From Vishniacozyma victoriae (Eukaryota > Basidiomycota > Tremellomycetes > Tremellales > Bulleribasidiaceae), in contig JADPYG010000088.1 in NCBI GenBank assembly GCA_017654735.1, forward strand, positions 4,588,001 through 4,652,000: a stretch of DNA of 64,000 nucleotides, written 5' to 3'. The notes below the pieces were generated by a model. It was not told where the DNA came from, did not search any database, and was given only the letters and a program-made list of their open reading frames with translations. Position numbers and translations under genes: made by a program. Positions 36,274 to 47,936 of this stretch are shown piece by piece (the first letter of the stretch is position 1; each line of letters begins with the position of its first letter).

Positions 36274-36430
36274 GTTTCAGAATTACAGGCGGATAGGGAT
36301 CGAATACTCGTCACTCGAATAGAACATGTTGATCGTTCAGTGAATGGGGAATAGGTGGTCGTAAATATACATATGATCTAATAATGCAATGAAGTTATCT
36401 TCTTCGTGTCGTCCCTAGACTCTAGTCAAT

Positions 36431-36962
36431 CTATCGAGCAGCTTGTCCACCCATCTGATCATCAGCAACCTGTCCCACTATCCACGTCACGCAACCGCGC
36501 AACGAGATAGACTTACCTGAATCCCATAATCCTTCTGGAATCCCACGAAATCCACTTCTTTCGTCTTGTAGCTCTTTACCAAACTCTCCAACACCTCCGT
36601 AATTCCTGATAATGTCGTTTCTAAAGCTGGAACGACATCTGTTACTGTCCTCTTTACTAATGTCCCTGATATCAGGCGGAAGGTTTGGCGGGTTGGGTCG
36701 GTTTTGACTAGTGGTCGGAGGGTCTGGAGGACGAGTCTTATTATCAGCTTTCTGATCTAATCTCCTAGCTTGATGCCTCTTCATATGGATCAAAGCCATG
36801 GATTGATACTCACGTATGTTCCTCGAGCTCATTCTCGAGTTCACCAATCTTCTGCGCCAGATTCTGTAATTCCGTTCGATACCGTTGAAACACCGCTGGT
36901 ACCTCTTGTGCTGATAGCTTCGCTGGTGTTGCCGCTGTTGATGTTGAAGCTTTAGGTGGCAT
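36431..36962 (-). CDS. GIM4: prefoldin subunit 2
   Basis: Three exons on the minus strand; start ATG 36962-36960, stop TAG 36431-36433. After about 18 Ala/Thr-rich residues, a first coiled helix (VPAVFQRYRTELQNLAQKIGELENELEEHT) leads to the beta-hairpin TDPTRQTFRLISGTLVKRTVTDVVPALE and a second helix (TEVLESLVKSYKTKEVDFVGFQKDYGIQ). The two-helix/hairpin pattern with RxxFRLIxGxLVxRTVxDVxPxL is the beta-type prefoldin subunit 2 signature. The final exon adds only MGGQAAR. Prefoldin passes unfolded actin and tubulin to the CCT chaperonin; both clients are encoded in this window. Divergent from eIF3m with 210 bp between starts. Confidence 0.92.
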
Positions 36963-37172
36963 TGTATATGATTATATGGCGAGTAATGCAATAGAATAGC
37001 TATAGGCTATAGTACAAGGTATAGTTGATATACCTGGAGCCCCATCTGTGCATTGTACGGGATTTTCGAAATTTCAGCCATGTGGCAGTCAAGAGGAAGC
37101 TATTGTACTCGTTACTCTCTAGTACTATACCTATACCTATACATTATTCAACCACCTATACACATCACCACA

Positions 37173-38738
37173 ATGTCAGACTGCGTGGCTATCGTACAGG
37201 ACCTGCCGTTCAGGCAAATGGTACGTATTCAATCAACTAGATACTTGAGAATTCCAAGCTAATTCCCAGGTAATCGAGACCGCAATGCACGTCTCGCGTT
37301 CCGTTACCAAGGATCAAGCTGCCTACAAGGAATTCATGACGCATTTCGATAACGCCGCGAAAGTCCAGGAAGGAGAGGATCTAAGTGCAGAGAAGAAGCA
37401 GGAGATTATCAGGGATTTGGTCAAGAGAGTGACGGAAGGGCAGGGATGTCTAGGTGGAAACAAGGAGACTGGTGCGTTCTCTTTGAATAGATGATGAGGA
37501 GGAGTACTGATTTTAGATGCTGAGCCTGTACATGCTTTACTACAGCATATGCTAGTCGAGAACTTTGACAGTTCATCGGAAGAGTACGCGACTTTGGTGA
37601 AATCTGTCGTTGAAGCCATCAAGGCCGGAGCCAGTGCTGCTGCATCTGCTGGACGTACATCACGAGTCGAGGCCGTTTCCAGAATGTAAGTCATCGGGAT
37701 GAGAGTTAAAGAGTGGTACTGACAGACAGCCTAAATTACACCTACAACTCCCTACCCGCCAACTCACCATTACGACCCACTACCCTCCTCGCCCTCCTTT
37801 CCGTCCTATCCCTCGCAGAAGACCTCGACGCACTCACCATCACTCCCTCATCCCTTCAAACCTCTCTAAATCAATGGGCAGTCCCATCCGCTGAAAAGAT
37901 CAAATTCTTGACCGAGGCATCCGAAACCTACAAATCCGCCAACCTACTTTCAAAAGCACTCGAACTTGTCTTGTTGGCACTCAACACTGAAGTTTCAGAG
38001 TCACTCGCGGAGAAGGCTGTTGTGTTGACATTGGCAAACGATACCAAGTTTGATTTGAGCGAAGTCTTGAAAACGCAAGGAGTTAGTGCAAAGATCTCTG
38101 GAAAGGCTGCCGAGCTCGTCAAGCTGTTTACCGAGGCGGACGAGTTGGAAGCTGTTTCGCAAGGTCAGACATGGGCACAGAGCAACGAGTCATACCTCTC
38201 TAGCTTCTGTAGGTCTTCCGCATTCTCACTCAGTCAATCAATCGCTGACATGTAGCCATTCCCCACTTCACATCCGAATCCATTGTCCGAAAACTTCGAT
38301 TGATCGCCCTTACCACCCTATGTGGTAGGAGCACATCCAAGCAAATCTCTTACTCTGAAGTATCATCCGCCCTTTCCATCCCCGAAACCGAAGTCGAAGC
38401 ATGGGTCATTGACGGTACGTGCCACACCCACTCCAAAGGATCAACACTGACAAGTAGCAATCCGAGCAAACCTCCTAAAAGCTCGACTTTCCCAACCCGC
38501 TTCCCTCATCAAAATCCAATCAGTTTCCTCAGCCGGTACACGTCGTTTCGGTTCCGAAGAATGGCAAACTCTAGAACGTAGATTGCAAGATTGGAAGAAA
38601 CAGGTTACAGAGGCTAGGAGTGTTATTGCAGAGGCAGAGGCTGTCGCTGCTCAGGGACCACCTACGCATCAGAGGCGAGAGGGACAGCAGAATCAGAATA
38701 GGGAACGAGGGCAGAGGCGTGAGGAGGTTGCTGCTTAG
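37173..38738 (+). CDS. translation initiation factor eIF3 subunit M (PCI domain)
   Basis: About six exons from the ATG at 37173 to a TAG at 38736-38738, roughly 440 aa. Start [17 protein letters not shown]. The middle is an all-helical repeat region ([40 protein letters not shown]). The C-terminal PCI domain contains [54 protein letters not shown], and then a tail [22 protein letters not shown] rich in Gln/Arg at the end. The order and the RRFG...W..L..RL.DWK element match eIF3m. eIF3m is part of the eIF3 octamer that prepares the 40S subunit for scanning. Confidence in the family is high; exact junctions near 38218 and 38414 are inferred from frame. Confidence 0.92.
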
Positions 38739-38932
38739 ATTTGAGTCGGGCGAGTGTACTAGATTGGGCAGTATCCATGCATTGCTGGCTATGAATACAT
38801 GATTTCATGTGCTCGAGGTACGAGTAGAAAGAGTGGAGAGACGTGTTGAATTGCTTCCGGCTTCGTGTCGTCACCCACCCACCCCAAGTTGATTGCCTGT
38901 CCACCTACACCTATTTATTATCCACTTCCAAG

Positions 38933-41044
38933 ATGGACCCCTTAAACATAAACCCATCATGGTCAACCTCACCACCACGCACTCCTCGAACAGCATCCTA
39001 CCTCTCTCACGCTCGAAACAAATCAGCAGCCCGCCCAGCATCCCCAACACCTTCAATCCCAGCTTCATCGCCTTTTAGAGAACCTAAAGTCTTCGGAGCG
39101 CCTGGAATGGGGTTGGCTAATCCCGATGCCAGCGGTAGTGGACCTATGTCGCCTCGGAAAGATAAGGGGAAAGAAGGACCGTTTCTGAGAGTTAGGATTG
39201 GGGTATTGGAGAGGAATAGAAAGGATCTCTTGATTCGCTTTGATGCTAATGTGAGTAATTCGCTTATTCATCTCGACCTATATCCTGCTCTTCATCCATA
39301 CTACATGTCTAACCATTAGACCAATCTACCCAACTACAGAACGAGTAGCTACAGGAATATGCAAAGATCTTATGTCGAATTCCAGAGATTCGCAGAACAG
39401 GTCCAAATGACTTCCCCACAAAGTAAGCCCATTACACCTGTACAGGTAGCAATATTGACAATTCAGCTATAATTCCCGCCCTGCCCCTCGCAACCACATC
39501 GGCAGTGACCGATGAAGAAGGTATGTCTTCCTCCTCACTTGACAGAAGTAGCTGACAAGTAGATGATCGGCTAGTGAGGATTGCCCTTCAGAGGTGGTTG
39601 ACCCGGGTCTGCGAGGACCCAGTCTTACTGAAAGACGACGAAGTCCGATCGTTTATTGAATCAGATTTTGGTGTAAGTTTCTCTCCACCCACCTCCACAT
39701 AGGCTGTAAGCTGACCTGCAGTACTCTCCCATACCCCCTCCCGGAGCTCGGAGACCAATGACCTCAAGCTCTGCGGTCCCGCATGTCCTATCAGCTGCAT
39801 TATCAAAAGTAGTCCGCCGCGGACCCTTGGATGAGGATGATGAGCTTCAATTAGCGAGGGGTGCTGTGGAGAAGTTGGAAGAAAGGTGGGGATCAGCAGC
39901 TGCTGCCGTTGGCAATCTCGGGAAAGCTAGGAGAGGTGAATCCTCTCGCAGACCTATAGAATATGGTGCTGATAGAGTAGCATTGGCGTTGGCGAATGCT
40001 GAAATGGGAGGGAAATTCGTCTCCCTCTCGACTGTCGAGTCGGATGCAGGGCTTGCTCAGGCTGAACGAAAGATGGGTAGAAGTCTGGAACAGCTCTCCG
40101 GGATGGGTGGCGCTCAGGTATGGCCATCGTGTTGCGCAATGTGAGCGTAGGCTAATAGTAGGCCGCAAGTGAGAATGTGGTATTGAGTGATTCATTGGGG
40201 TATCAGGCATTAAATGCTAGGGCTGCCAAGGTAAGCTCCAAGTGCTTTTTGATCCCCCAAGCTGACAAGAAGGACGCGCTGGGACAACGGACTCAGATTC
40301 TGGAAGATTCGCAGACCGCGACCAAGAACGCCATCAACAAGCGTCGAAACGTGGAACGACTGAAGGGGAGCTCAAGTATAAATCCATCCAAAGTCGACGA
40401 TGCACTACACGAGATGGAAGATGTGAGTAACTCCTTGTTCTTTCTGATTTATTACTTACTGGCAGGCAAACAACCTTGAGGACCAACTCTCTTCGCGACT
40501 CAACGCGATTTCGCAGAACCTCCACGTCTCACTCCGGGCACACTCTCGCCAAGCCCACGAAGATGTCGCAGTCGCTTTACTGGAGAATGCGAGGCTCACG
40601 ATCGGTTACCACCGACACCTCCTACGAGAACTTGAGGCTCTACGACCAGATCTCGCAAAGATCGGTACAAATGCTCCGCTCTCTACAGCGACCACCACAG
40701 GCCCCGCTACACCTTCCAAACCACAAGTCCAAATCCAGCCACCCCAGATGGCCGGATCAAGACCATATCAATCCCCACCCCGCCAGCAAGCCCAGATACC
40801 CGACGCAAGTCGATCCATGTTCCTACCTTCCCAATCTACTCCGCCGAGACCAAACTCGGCAGGACCACCACAACCACCTATGATGGGAGGATCTCGTGAT
40901 CCTTTAGGAGGCGGGGTGGCACAGAGTATGATGTTACCTCCTCATCAGAATGGGCAGGCTAGGCCAGCTCAAACGATGGGAAGGGCACAGGGGAGGAGAT
41001 TGGATGAGAGGCAGGCTGCTAAGATGCTCGCTGGCGGGTTTTGA
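38933..41044 (+). CDS. VPS17: retromer-associated sorting nexin Vps17 (PX-BAR)
   Basis: About eight exons; start MDPLNINPSW at 38933, stop 41042-41044, roughly 570 aa. A disordered N-terminus precedes a PX domain: PFLRVRIGVLERNRKDLLIR, TNLPNYRTSSYRNMQRSYVE, and TIIPALPLATTSAVTDEEDD, then RWLTRVCEDPVLLKDDEVRS and FIESDFGYSP. A BAR-like helical region follows (AERKMGRSLEQLSGMGG, LGQRTQILEDSQTATKNAIN, LEDQLSSRLNAISQNL). The tail is Pro/Gln/Gly-rich and ends RRLDERQAAKMLAGGF. Vps17 pairs with Vps5 to curve endosomal membrane for retromer carriers. The PX domain lacks a clear RR(Y/F) lipid-binding pair, as in Vps17. The intron between GCCAAG and AAGGACGCG (40233-40271) is 39 nt, in frame and stop-free. 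Confidence 0.9.
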
Positions 41045-41565
41045 TTGTGTCTTCACTCTTTTTCTGCTCCTAGTAAGAATGACTTAACGAATTATACATT
41101 ATGCGATATGTATTATATGCTTATATGCGGTACCAGTATATTCGGCCATATTGTAAATAGTTGTCGGTGGCCTTTGGGGCTGCCGATATTTAGCCTAGAA
41201 AGTGAGGAGAACTACCTTCTCGCTCATTTTTCTCTCCTCGACCATAAGACTCCAATCGATTAAGCACGTGATATATCCGAAGAGAGGCGTTGCTAGTCTG
41301 GGATACAATCTTCAGCCACGATCGAATCAGAAAAGTACGATGATACCTCTAATTTATGGTTCCTGACTAAAGACGGGCCAAGAGAACCGGAGAAGAACGT
41401 GCTCTAACTTTTAGGCATTTTTAGCCCACATTCCAATAGGACCATATGGGCTCTCAATTGTTAACACGTTTATACTGACAAGAGTCAGGCGCACTGATCG
41501 TATACATTCAATAAGACAAGTGTATCATTTACGATCACTCAACGAATATAGACAAATATCAAAAT
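41045..41565. other. intergenic region upstream of the RNase T2 gene
   Basis: About 520 A/T-rich bases. No supported exon. The first part is the VPS17 3' UTR; the last 100 bases are A/T-rich (TATAAATCA-like and GATATATCC runs around 41270) and probably the RNase T2 promoter and leader. Confidence 0.35.
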
Positions 41566-42854
41566 ATGTTGACCTATACCCTTCTCACTTCTTTACTTAG
41601 TGCAAACTCGGCGAGGGCATGGAATTGGCCCGATAATGCGATCAATAGGACTTGTGCGATTCAACCTCGGTTCGAATCTTGTCAACCGGATTTAGTGGTT
41701 GATACATGCTGTTCACCCGTTGATGGTTTGGTATGTCCCCTCTTCCTTGTGTACAACGCTGAGATATAGGTCTTGACCACCCAATTTTGGAATACTGTAC
41801 GTCATCACGGCTCTCGTGCGTTGGGCTGATGAGTAGTATACAGGCATGGAAGCTGAAGGATCTGTCCTACCGAAGGAATCATGGACTATTCACGGTTTGT
41901 GGCCTGATAGATGTGATGGATCTTTCCGTATGTACTCTTCTTCTACTTCTCTTCCTGTACAAATGCGGATGGACCAGCTGATGATGAGGACAATACTGTG
42001 ATCTCTCCCGACAGTATGACCCCCGCCCTTCACCCAATACCACCAATGGTCTACCCAACGGGACGGTGGTACCTCCTTGGGAGGGTGATGACATCTTTAC
42101 TTCCACTCTTGAAAAGTGGGGAAAATATGATCTATTGGAGCATATCAACAAGTACTGGAAATCCCAGGTTCAACCTGGTAGGTTTATCTTCAATGTACCT
42201 TGTTCTCGGGAGGAAATGCTGATTAGCAGATTGGGACTTATGGCAGCATGGTCAGTTCCTCTCTCTTTCTATCATATGATAAGCTAATCCGGCAGAGTTC
42301 TCGAAACATGCTGTAAGGCTGATGAGCTGTCAAGGGATCCTAAGCTGAATGTCAGACCTGTTTCTCAACGATGGATGTAGGAAATGACGACTCCCCAAAC
42401 TGTTATGGACCGGAATATCAAAACGTCACAGAGTCGTCGATAATCAATTACATAGAAACAGTAGTCCTCCACGACCTTCAATTCCCGACATACAAATGGT
42501 TAGCCGATGCCGGAATAGTCCCCTCAAACACCACCGGTGTAAAGCTAGACGACATGTTGGAGGTTCTTACCAATAGATCGGGTTCTATTCCTTTCGTACG
42601 TTTATCTTGTGTTTTGAATTCGGGATGCTGATACTGATGATAGCTTGGATGTGGTGGTCCTGAGAGGAATGAATTGCAGGAAGTTTGGTATTACTCTCAT
42701 TCCCTTGGACGACCTCAAGATGGGTGAGTCAATGATATCAGATATGAGGCTGAATTTTAGAATCGTTATTCCTCTCGATACTACTAGGAATAGTAGTTGT
42801 AATGCTACCAGCCCCGTTTGGTACTATGAGCGAAGCGAAGGCTCCGAGCAATAG
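41566..42854 (+). CDS. secreted ribonuclease T2
   Basis: About nine exons from the ATG at 41566 to a TAG at 42852-42854. The signal peptide is MLTYTLLTSLLSANSARA, followed by a mature start such as WNWPDNAINRTC. The two active-site segments of the family are present: CAS I as SWTIHGLWPDRCDGSF, and CAS II as DWDLWQHEFSKHATC after splicing. Several N-glycosylation sites (NRT, NTT, NGT, NVT) and conserved cysteines are seen. The C-terminus has VWYYSHSLGRPQDG and SSC...VWYYER, typical of fungal T2 enzymes. T2 enzymes cleave RNA to 2',3'-cyclic phosphates, usually in the secretory path, vacuole or outside the cell. Two very short exons flank CAS II. The enzyme should be active because both catalytic His residues and the Glu of CAS II are kept. 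Confidence 0.88.
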
Positions 42855-42972
42855 GCGATGGTCAGAGTGCTGGGGTGACGTCGAGGTGAGATAGACAAAA
42901 GTATAGTAAAGAGCAGAAGTGAAATCATGCGGTATACATATTATCCGCGCTATCCAAAAACTCTTGACTTTA

Positions 42973-44051
42973 TTAAAGTCCAACAAGCTTGAACCAGTCC
43001 AAGACCTCCCTGCAAAGTACCACCTGAGCAGCCTCCTCGACAACATCATGACTAGCCCCTTCAATATATTTCGTGGTTAATTTCCCATTAGACAATGATT
43101 CCCATTTTGCTAGTTTCTCCTTGATATCCCCCTTCTGGTATGCTGCGTCTGCCGAACTGAATAGAGCCAGAGTTGGTACTGGGAGTTTACCGAATGATGA
43201 TTTGAGGGGATGGGGGTGGATTCCATCGTCTTCTGTTGGAACTCCAGCTGAAAAGTAATCATCGTCTCCACTATTCATTAACAATATCCTAGAAGGAAGA
43301 CGGAAGCAAGACATACACTTCAGATAACAGACTCCATAACCTATACGCAGTAATCCGAATCCCCATAGCTTCACATGCTTTATCATCCATAATCCGATCC
43401 CCCTTTCCATCTTTCATCATTTGCTCAGCAATTGGTAAATTACTCAACCAGGCGTTTATACCCGTATCGTCCCCTCCTGAAAAGTATTCACGGTCAGAAG
43501 CTGGAGCTTGCATGATTCCTCCATCTACTTTTGGCCGGGAAGAGGAAGAGGGTGAGGTGAGGTAATGGATTACGTCTTGGGATCCGGTAGAGTGACCCAT
43601 TATTACTACAGTTTTTATACCTTCTCATCAGTCCGCTCGTCTGATTCAAGGGGGAGGCACTCACCATCTTCGGATCGAATGTGATCTACCAAAGCCCCCA
43701 TCTCCAGGACATCTGTTTCCAGACTACTCAAGCCATAACCATCGTAAGCAGACGTCCAATGAGGTTGGATTCTACCATCAGCGTCACCCTCTCTTGAAAA
43801 ACATACAATCTCCACCCAGCCCCTTTGAGCTCATCCGAGAGCTTTTGGACATAAGGAACAGCCCCCATCCCATTCGTCAAACCCCCTAAGAAGATGACTG
43901 CCTTTTCAGAATCAAGGTCGCCCGAAGTGAAATATGGGTATTTCCTCGACGACCCTGACCCTTCTGAGGTGACGTCTTTAGGAGACCGCGGAATTCGAGG
44001 TGCAGGAGGAGCTGTAAAGAGCGATAGCGTACCGGGGAGTGTAGGTGCCAT
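42973..44051 (-). CDS. alpha/beta hydrolase, DUF1749 family
   Basis: Minus strand, ATG 44051-44049, stop TAA 42973-42975, roughly 300 aa over about four exons. It begins MAPTLPGTLSLFTAPPAPR, then AVIFLGGLTNGMGAVPYVQK (strand plus oxyanion-type Gly), then LIQPHWTSAYDGYGLSSLET. The nucleophile elbow is GHSTGSQDVIHY with Ser in GHSTG. A C-terminal region carries PTLALFSSADAAY and EGASHDVVEE, supplying the acid and the His. DUF1749 includes the fungal siderophore esterase SidJ, so an esterase role is possible. Substrate unknown. No signal peptide, so cytosolic. It is convergent with RNase T2, with stops 118 bp apart. Confidence 0.82.
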
Positions 44052-44685
44052 GATTATAAGATTGCTGAAGTGAAAGAGGGAAGTGAGTTGGTTCAGCTCA
44101 GGTAGCAAGCGCTGCGAATTACGCAAAGAGGCGCCGGGTTTATCGTTTATCAGATTGCACAGATATTCAGATGTTCGGTCGACCCAAGCGAAGCTATTGC
44201 ATAACGCCTCGAGCGCTCGTGGAAGTATCTCTCATGCCAGTCAAGACTCTCTCTCTCTGATATTGTTGGCGTTCTTGCTACAAAAGCGGCTTTGATATCT
44301 TCGATAATGGACCGAGTGAAAGTCGCTCAGGAATAGATCTGATCTCGGCGGATCTGATCTGACATAACTTGATTTCGCAATTAATCAACCGTAATTCGAT
44401 ATCGGAATCCCGCTCTTCGCACATCCGTCTCGAGTCATCATAACGTCCAAGGACTTGGGGATGAGGTATTGGACCTGACCGTATCGGTCCTCTACATCAT
44501 CGAAGGTGTGTGCGACCTACAAACGACCCACTTGGTATTACAGATTCGCAATCTCGGCCCATTCTTTGGATTTTACGGAACTCCGTCAAACGTCGATTCT
44601 TAGCCGCTATCCTTTCGACACTTGATTTGGTCAACTATAAGACCCGCAGCAGTCAGCATTCCTATCAGCGGGCAATCTGGACAAC
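44052..44685. promoter_or_regulatory. divergent promoter of the DUF1749 hydrolase and the MFS permease
   Basis: About 630 bases between two starts. It contains a pair of GATC-rich imperfect repeats (GATCTGATC near 44335-44360) and several GATA-like sites, plausible for a nitrogen-regulated permease gene, but this is an inference without known binding data. No exon supported. Confidence 0.35.
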
Positions 44686-46577
44686 ATGGAATCGAAAGAA
44701 AATGATATACCTTCGGCACCTGCACACGCTAGTGCGACATTAGAAGCTCAAAATGCAGAGGAGGAATTTAGGTTGGAAGAGAAGAAGTTGGTCAGGAAGA
44801 TCGATTGGATTCTGATGCCTATTTTGACGATCACTCTAGGACTGCAGGTACGTCGAAGACACCATATAGGGTCCGATAAAGCTGACCGGCGTAGTACTAC
44901 GATAAAGCCGTTCTTGGGAATGCTGCTGTTTTTGGGATTATCGAGGATCTTGTAAGTGCCTTAATCACGGGTGGTGACTGACGAGCAGGATCTGTCTGAA
45001 ACGCGTAATGGTGTGGTGTACACGACTAGATATAGTACAGCCACTGCTGCAGTAAGTCCTCCACCTCGACGGCCTCGAGTACAGTGGCAGCTGACACACA
45101 GTTCTACTACGGCTACATCGTTGCAGTCCTTCCATTCGCCCTCCTTTTCGCTCGACTCCCACTAGCTCGAACAGCCGGTATCCTAGTCCTGATATGGGGT
45201 ATAGTCTGTATCTTGACGGTCACATGCGACAATTACCCTGGATTCGTAGTTCAAAGGATCTTCCTTGGTCTCACTGAATCGGCGGTCTCGCCAGCTTTCG
45301 TAGCGATCACTGCGTTATGGTATAAACCTCGAGAACAGGCTGCGAGGTTGGGGATCTGGTACTCTGCTACCGGGGTATGTCAATGACACGATTGAGATGA
45401 AGCTGATGAAAAGATCTTCTCCATGTTCTCTGGGGTTATCAATTTCGGTCTAGGTCATGCTCATAGCGATCATCCCTGGAAAGCACTCTATTACTTCTGT
45501 GGAGCAGTCACTATCGCCTGGTCATTTGTGGTATACTTCTTCCTACCCAACTCGCCCCTTGATCCGGGACGATTCTTCAATACCCGAGAGAGAGAGGTAC
45601 TAGTGAGGCGATTCGAAGAGAATCCATATGGACGTGATCGACAACCGTTAAAGATCGATCAGGTCAAAGAAGCGGTAACGGATATCAAGACGTACATATA
45701 CTTCCTTATGGCTAGTGCGATCTACGTGAGTGATTCTACATTAAACTGTAGCTGATTGCAGATATGTAACGGGTCAATCACAGCTTTCGGAGCGAGGATC
45801 ATCAAAGGATTCGGATATAGTGCACTGGATAGTATTGCCCTCTTGATCCCAGGAGGGTTCGTGACTTGCGTCACCATCTATCTATTCACATGGCCTGTGA
45901 GCAGGACCACCAACAAGAGGACCTACGTGAGTGAACCATCCCCGGTATTGTTTCATATAGCTGATTGGAAGCTGCTCTGCCTGTCATGTGTCCCGGTCAT
46001 CGTCGGGGCTATCACTATTTGGACGGCTCCTTGGCATCCCACCATCGGCCCATTGATAGGCTACTACCTCGTAGCAGTGTGTCAAGTCCTATCCAGGAGT
46101 ACAATGCTGATCCAAACAGTCATTCGGTGCTCCTTATGTCCTCCTATTATCGCTTGCAGCTGCCAATACCTCCGGATCGACCAAAAAAGCAATAACCTCA
46201 GGAGCCGTCTTCATCGGTAAGTCGATCGTTTCCATCTCTTCTCCTAGGCTGACGTGCGAGGCTACAACGTGGGAAACATAGCTGCTGCGTACCTGGTGTT
46301 TAACGAAGAGAAAGTAATCAAATATCGATCAACCTGGATATCAGTCATAGTAGGGATGGTATTTACGATTTTCGCCTCGCTATTCCTTCGATTCTTGTAT
46401 ATCCGGGAAAACAGGAGGCGTGATACCCTTTCACAACTCCAGGCAGAGAGCGTACAACCTTCCAGGGCTGGGTCTCAGGAGAAGCTCTATATTGGGGAGG
46501 ATAGGATCGTTGAGAAATTGGAGGAGTATCAAGATTTGACGGATAAGCAAAGAAGGGATTTTAGATATGTTTATTAG
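44686..46577 (+). CDS. MFS permease, allantoate/Dal5-like anion:cation symporter family
   Basis: About seven exons from the ATG at 44686 to a stop at 46575-46577, roughly 500 aa. A cytosolic N-terminus precedes twelve membrane segments. Motifs: KIDWILMPILTITLGLQYYDKAVL (TM1 of this family), TQFYYGYIVAVLPFALLFAR, FVVQRIFLGLTESAVSPAFV, WYKPREQAARLGIWYSATG, GVINFGLGHAHS, WKALYYFCGAVTIAWSFVVY and FFLPNSPLDPGRFF, followed by a regulatory loop with EREVLVRRFEENPYGRD. The second half ends with YNVGNIAAAYLVFNEEK. YDKAVL and the N(S/T)P loop are typical of Dal5/Tna1-like carriers for carboxylates, nicotinate or allantoate. Substrate cannot be told from sequence. The neighbouring intergenic region is shared with the DUF1749 hydrolase. 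Confidence 0.88.
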
Positions 46578-46771
46578 CTGTATACACGTTCGCTCGATAG
46601 TAATTTCCAATACAACACATGCTGGTCGGCACGGCAATACACAAAGACTGACACCACGAATCGGGAATATCCAAGTATGCCTGATGCATGAAAACCCTAT
46701 ACTGTGATAAATGACTATAATCGTCTACTACTCTACACATCTATCGATCTACAAACCCCATCTCAAGCGGC

Positions 46772-47936
46772 CTACACTTTCCCCTCTGTCTTGACAGGAA
46801 CAGCAGGCGTGAAAACCCACCACCAAATCTGCCCAAATCTCAGGGCGCAAAGCACTCCCATGGCCCCTACAGGTCCAGCTGAACTTTGGTGAATCGCCCT
46901 CGAGAAGAAGGCCCCGAAAAAGACAGCTAGGATACCTGCTATACGTACATCCCTGGAATGGACATGTCGGACTGAACCTAGGAGGGGGTCATTGAATAGT
47001 TCGACCCACTGTTTGTTAGCCCTTACTGACTATTTACTGAAGTAGGTGGACTGACGGTAGTGGTCAGGACGACGGTCGTATTCATTGGTGAGCCTACTCG
47101 CTGCTTTGTCAGTTCTGATCTTGACGTAGGTAGATAGTCCCACCTTTCCCATGATACCCTGCAGAGTCAGCTATGCTCGGATACATTTCAACTGGACTTA
47201 CCTGTAATCCCATAGTAGCCGACAAGAACCCAAGAGTAACCAATCCCAGAGCCGAGTCCCAAGCTGGAAACTCCCTAGATCTGCTCATCAGCTTCACCCC
47301 CCCCGGAGTGGGGTGACGTACAGAGCAATCCCAAATTCACCCGAGTAATGGTGTGCAATAGCTGCTGCAGCCGCAAGTAAACACTGTACAAAGGTAGCAG
47401 TGACCAACCATGACTTCCTCCTTCCACCCCCCAAAAGATTTTCGAATCGGCCTAGACTTGCTCCTACCAAGAATGAGAGGAGGGAGACTAGGGCTTGGAT
47501 GTCGGGAAGTTGAAAGCCGTAGGTCCTGAGTGTGTCTGGGGCGAATGTACGGGCGATTGCTAGTCCGAGTTGGGCCAAATTACCCCTATCCATCAGAGTC
47601 GTGCAGCATAAACAGCATCAGTGAGACTTACGTCTGGAAGCCACACCAGATGAAACATGCCTTATCTCAGCATCTTGCCCCACTTGTGATGTGCACACTT
47701 ACCGAGAAAGAGATAGAAGCAGTAAATCCAGTCAACAAACAAGCGTATATCGATACCCAATCCACCCGTTTATTATCCACTTCTTGATTCAAGACCGCCT
47801 TCGCCCGAGTAATCAGACTCGGCTTGCCATGTGGTTGGTCGCGTGATGTGTCGATTTCGGGTTTTGGCGAAGAAGGCCTTGTCTCCCCTGGTGTACCCGG
47901 AAGGGGATTTGTAGTGGGCAGGACGTTTGTCGTCAT
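46772..47936 (-). CDS. DUF1275 membrane protein
   Basis: Minus strand; ATG 47936-47934, stop TAG 46772-46774, about 290 aa over about six exons. A 50-residue hydrophilic N-terminus leads to VDWVSIYACLLTGFTASISF, ACFIWCGFQTGNLAQLGLAI, DIQALVSLLSFLVGASLGRF, SWLVTATFVQCLLAAAAAIA, ALGLVTLGFLSATMGLQGIM, GSPMNTTVVLTTTVNWVELF and RIAGILAVFFGAFFSRAIHQ. GFQTGN, GLQ and MNTTVVLT are hallmarks of DUF1275 (YoaK-like) proteins, six to seven helices, widespread in fungi and bacteria. Their function is unknown, though transport is often assumed. The gene is on the opposite strand to the MFS permease, with stops about 190 bp apart. Confidence 0.85.

Noticed and set aside
41669..41690. GGTTCGAATC, resembling a tRNA B box
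   Set aside because: It lies in an RNase T2 exon and no cloverleaf can be formed around it.
44335..44400. GATC-rich imperfect repeats taken as a possible operator
   Set aside because: Short, degenerate, and no known fungal regulator with this site; kept only as a remark in the promoter entry.
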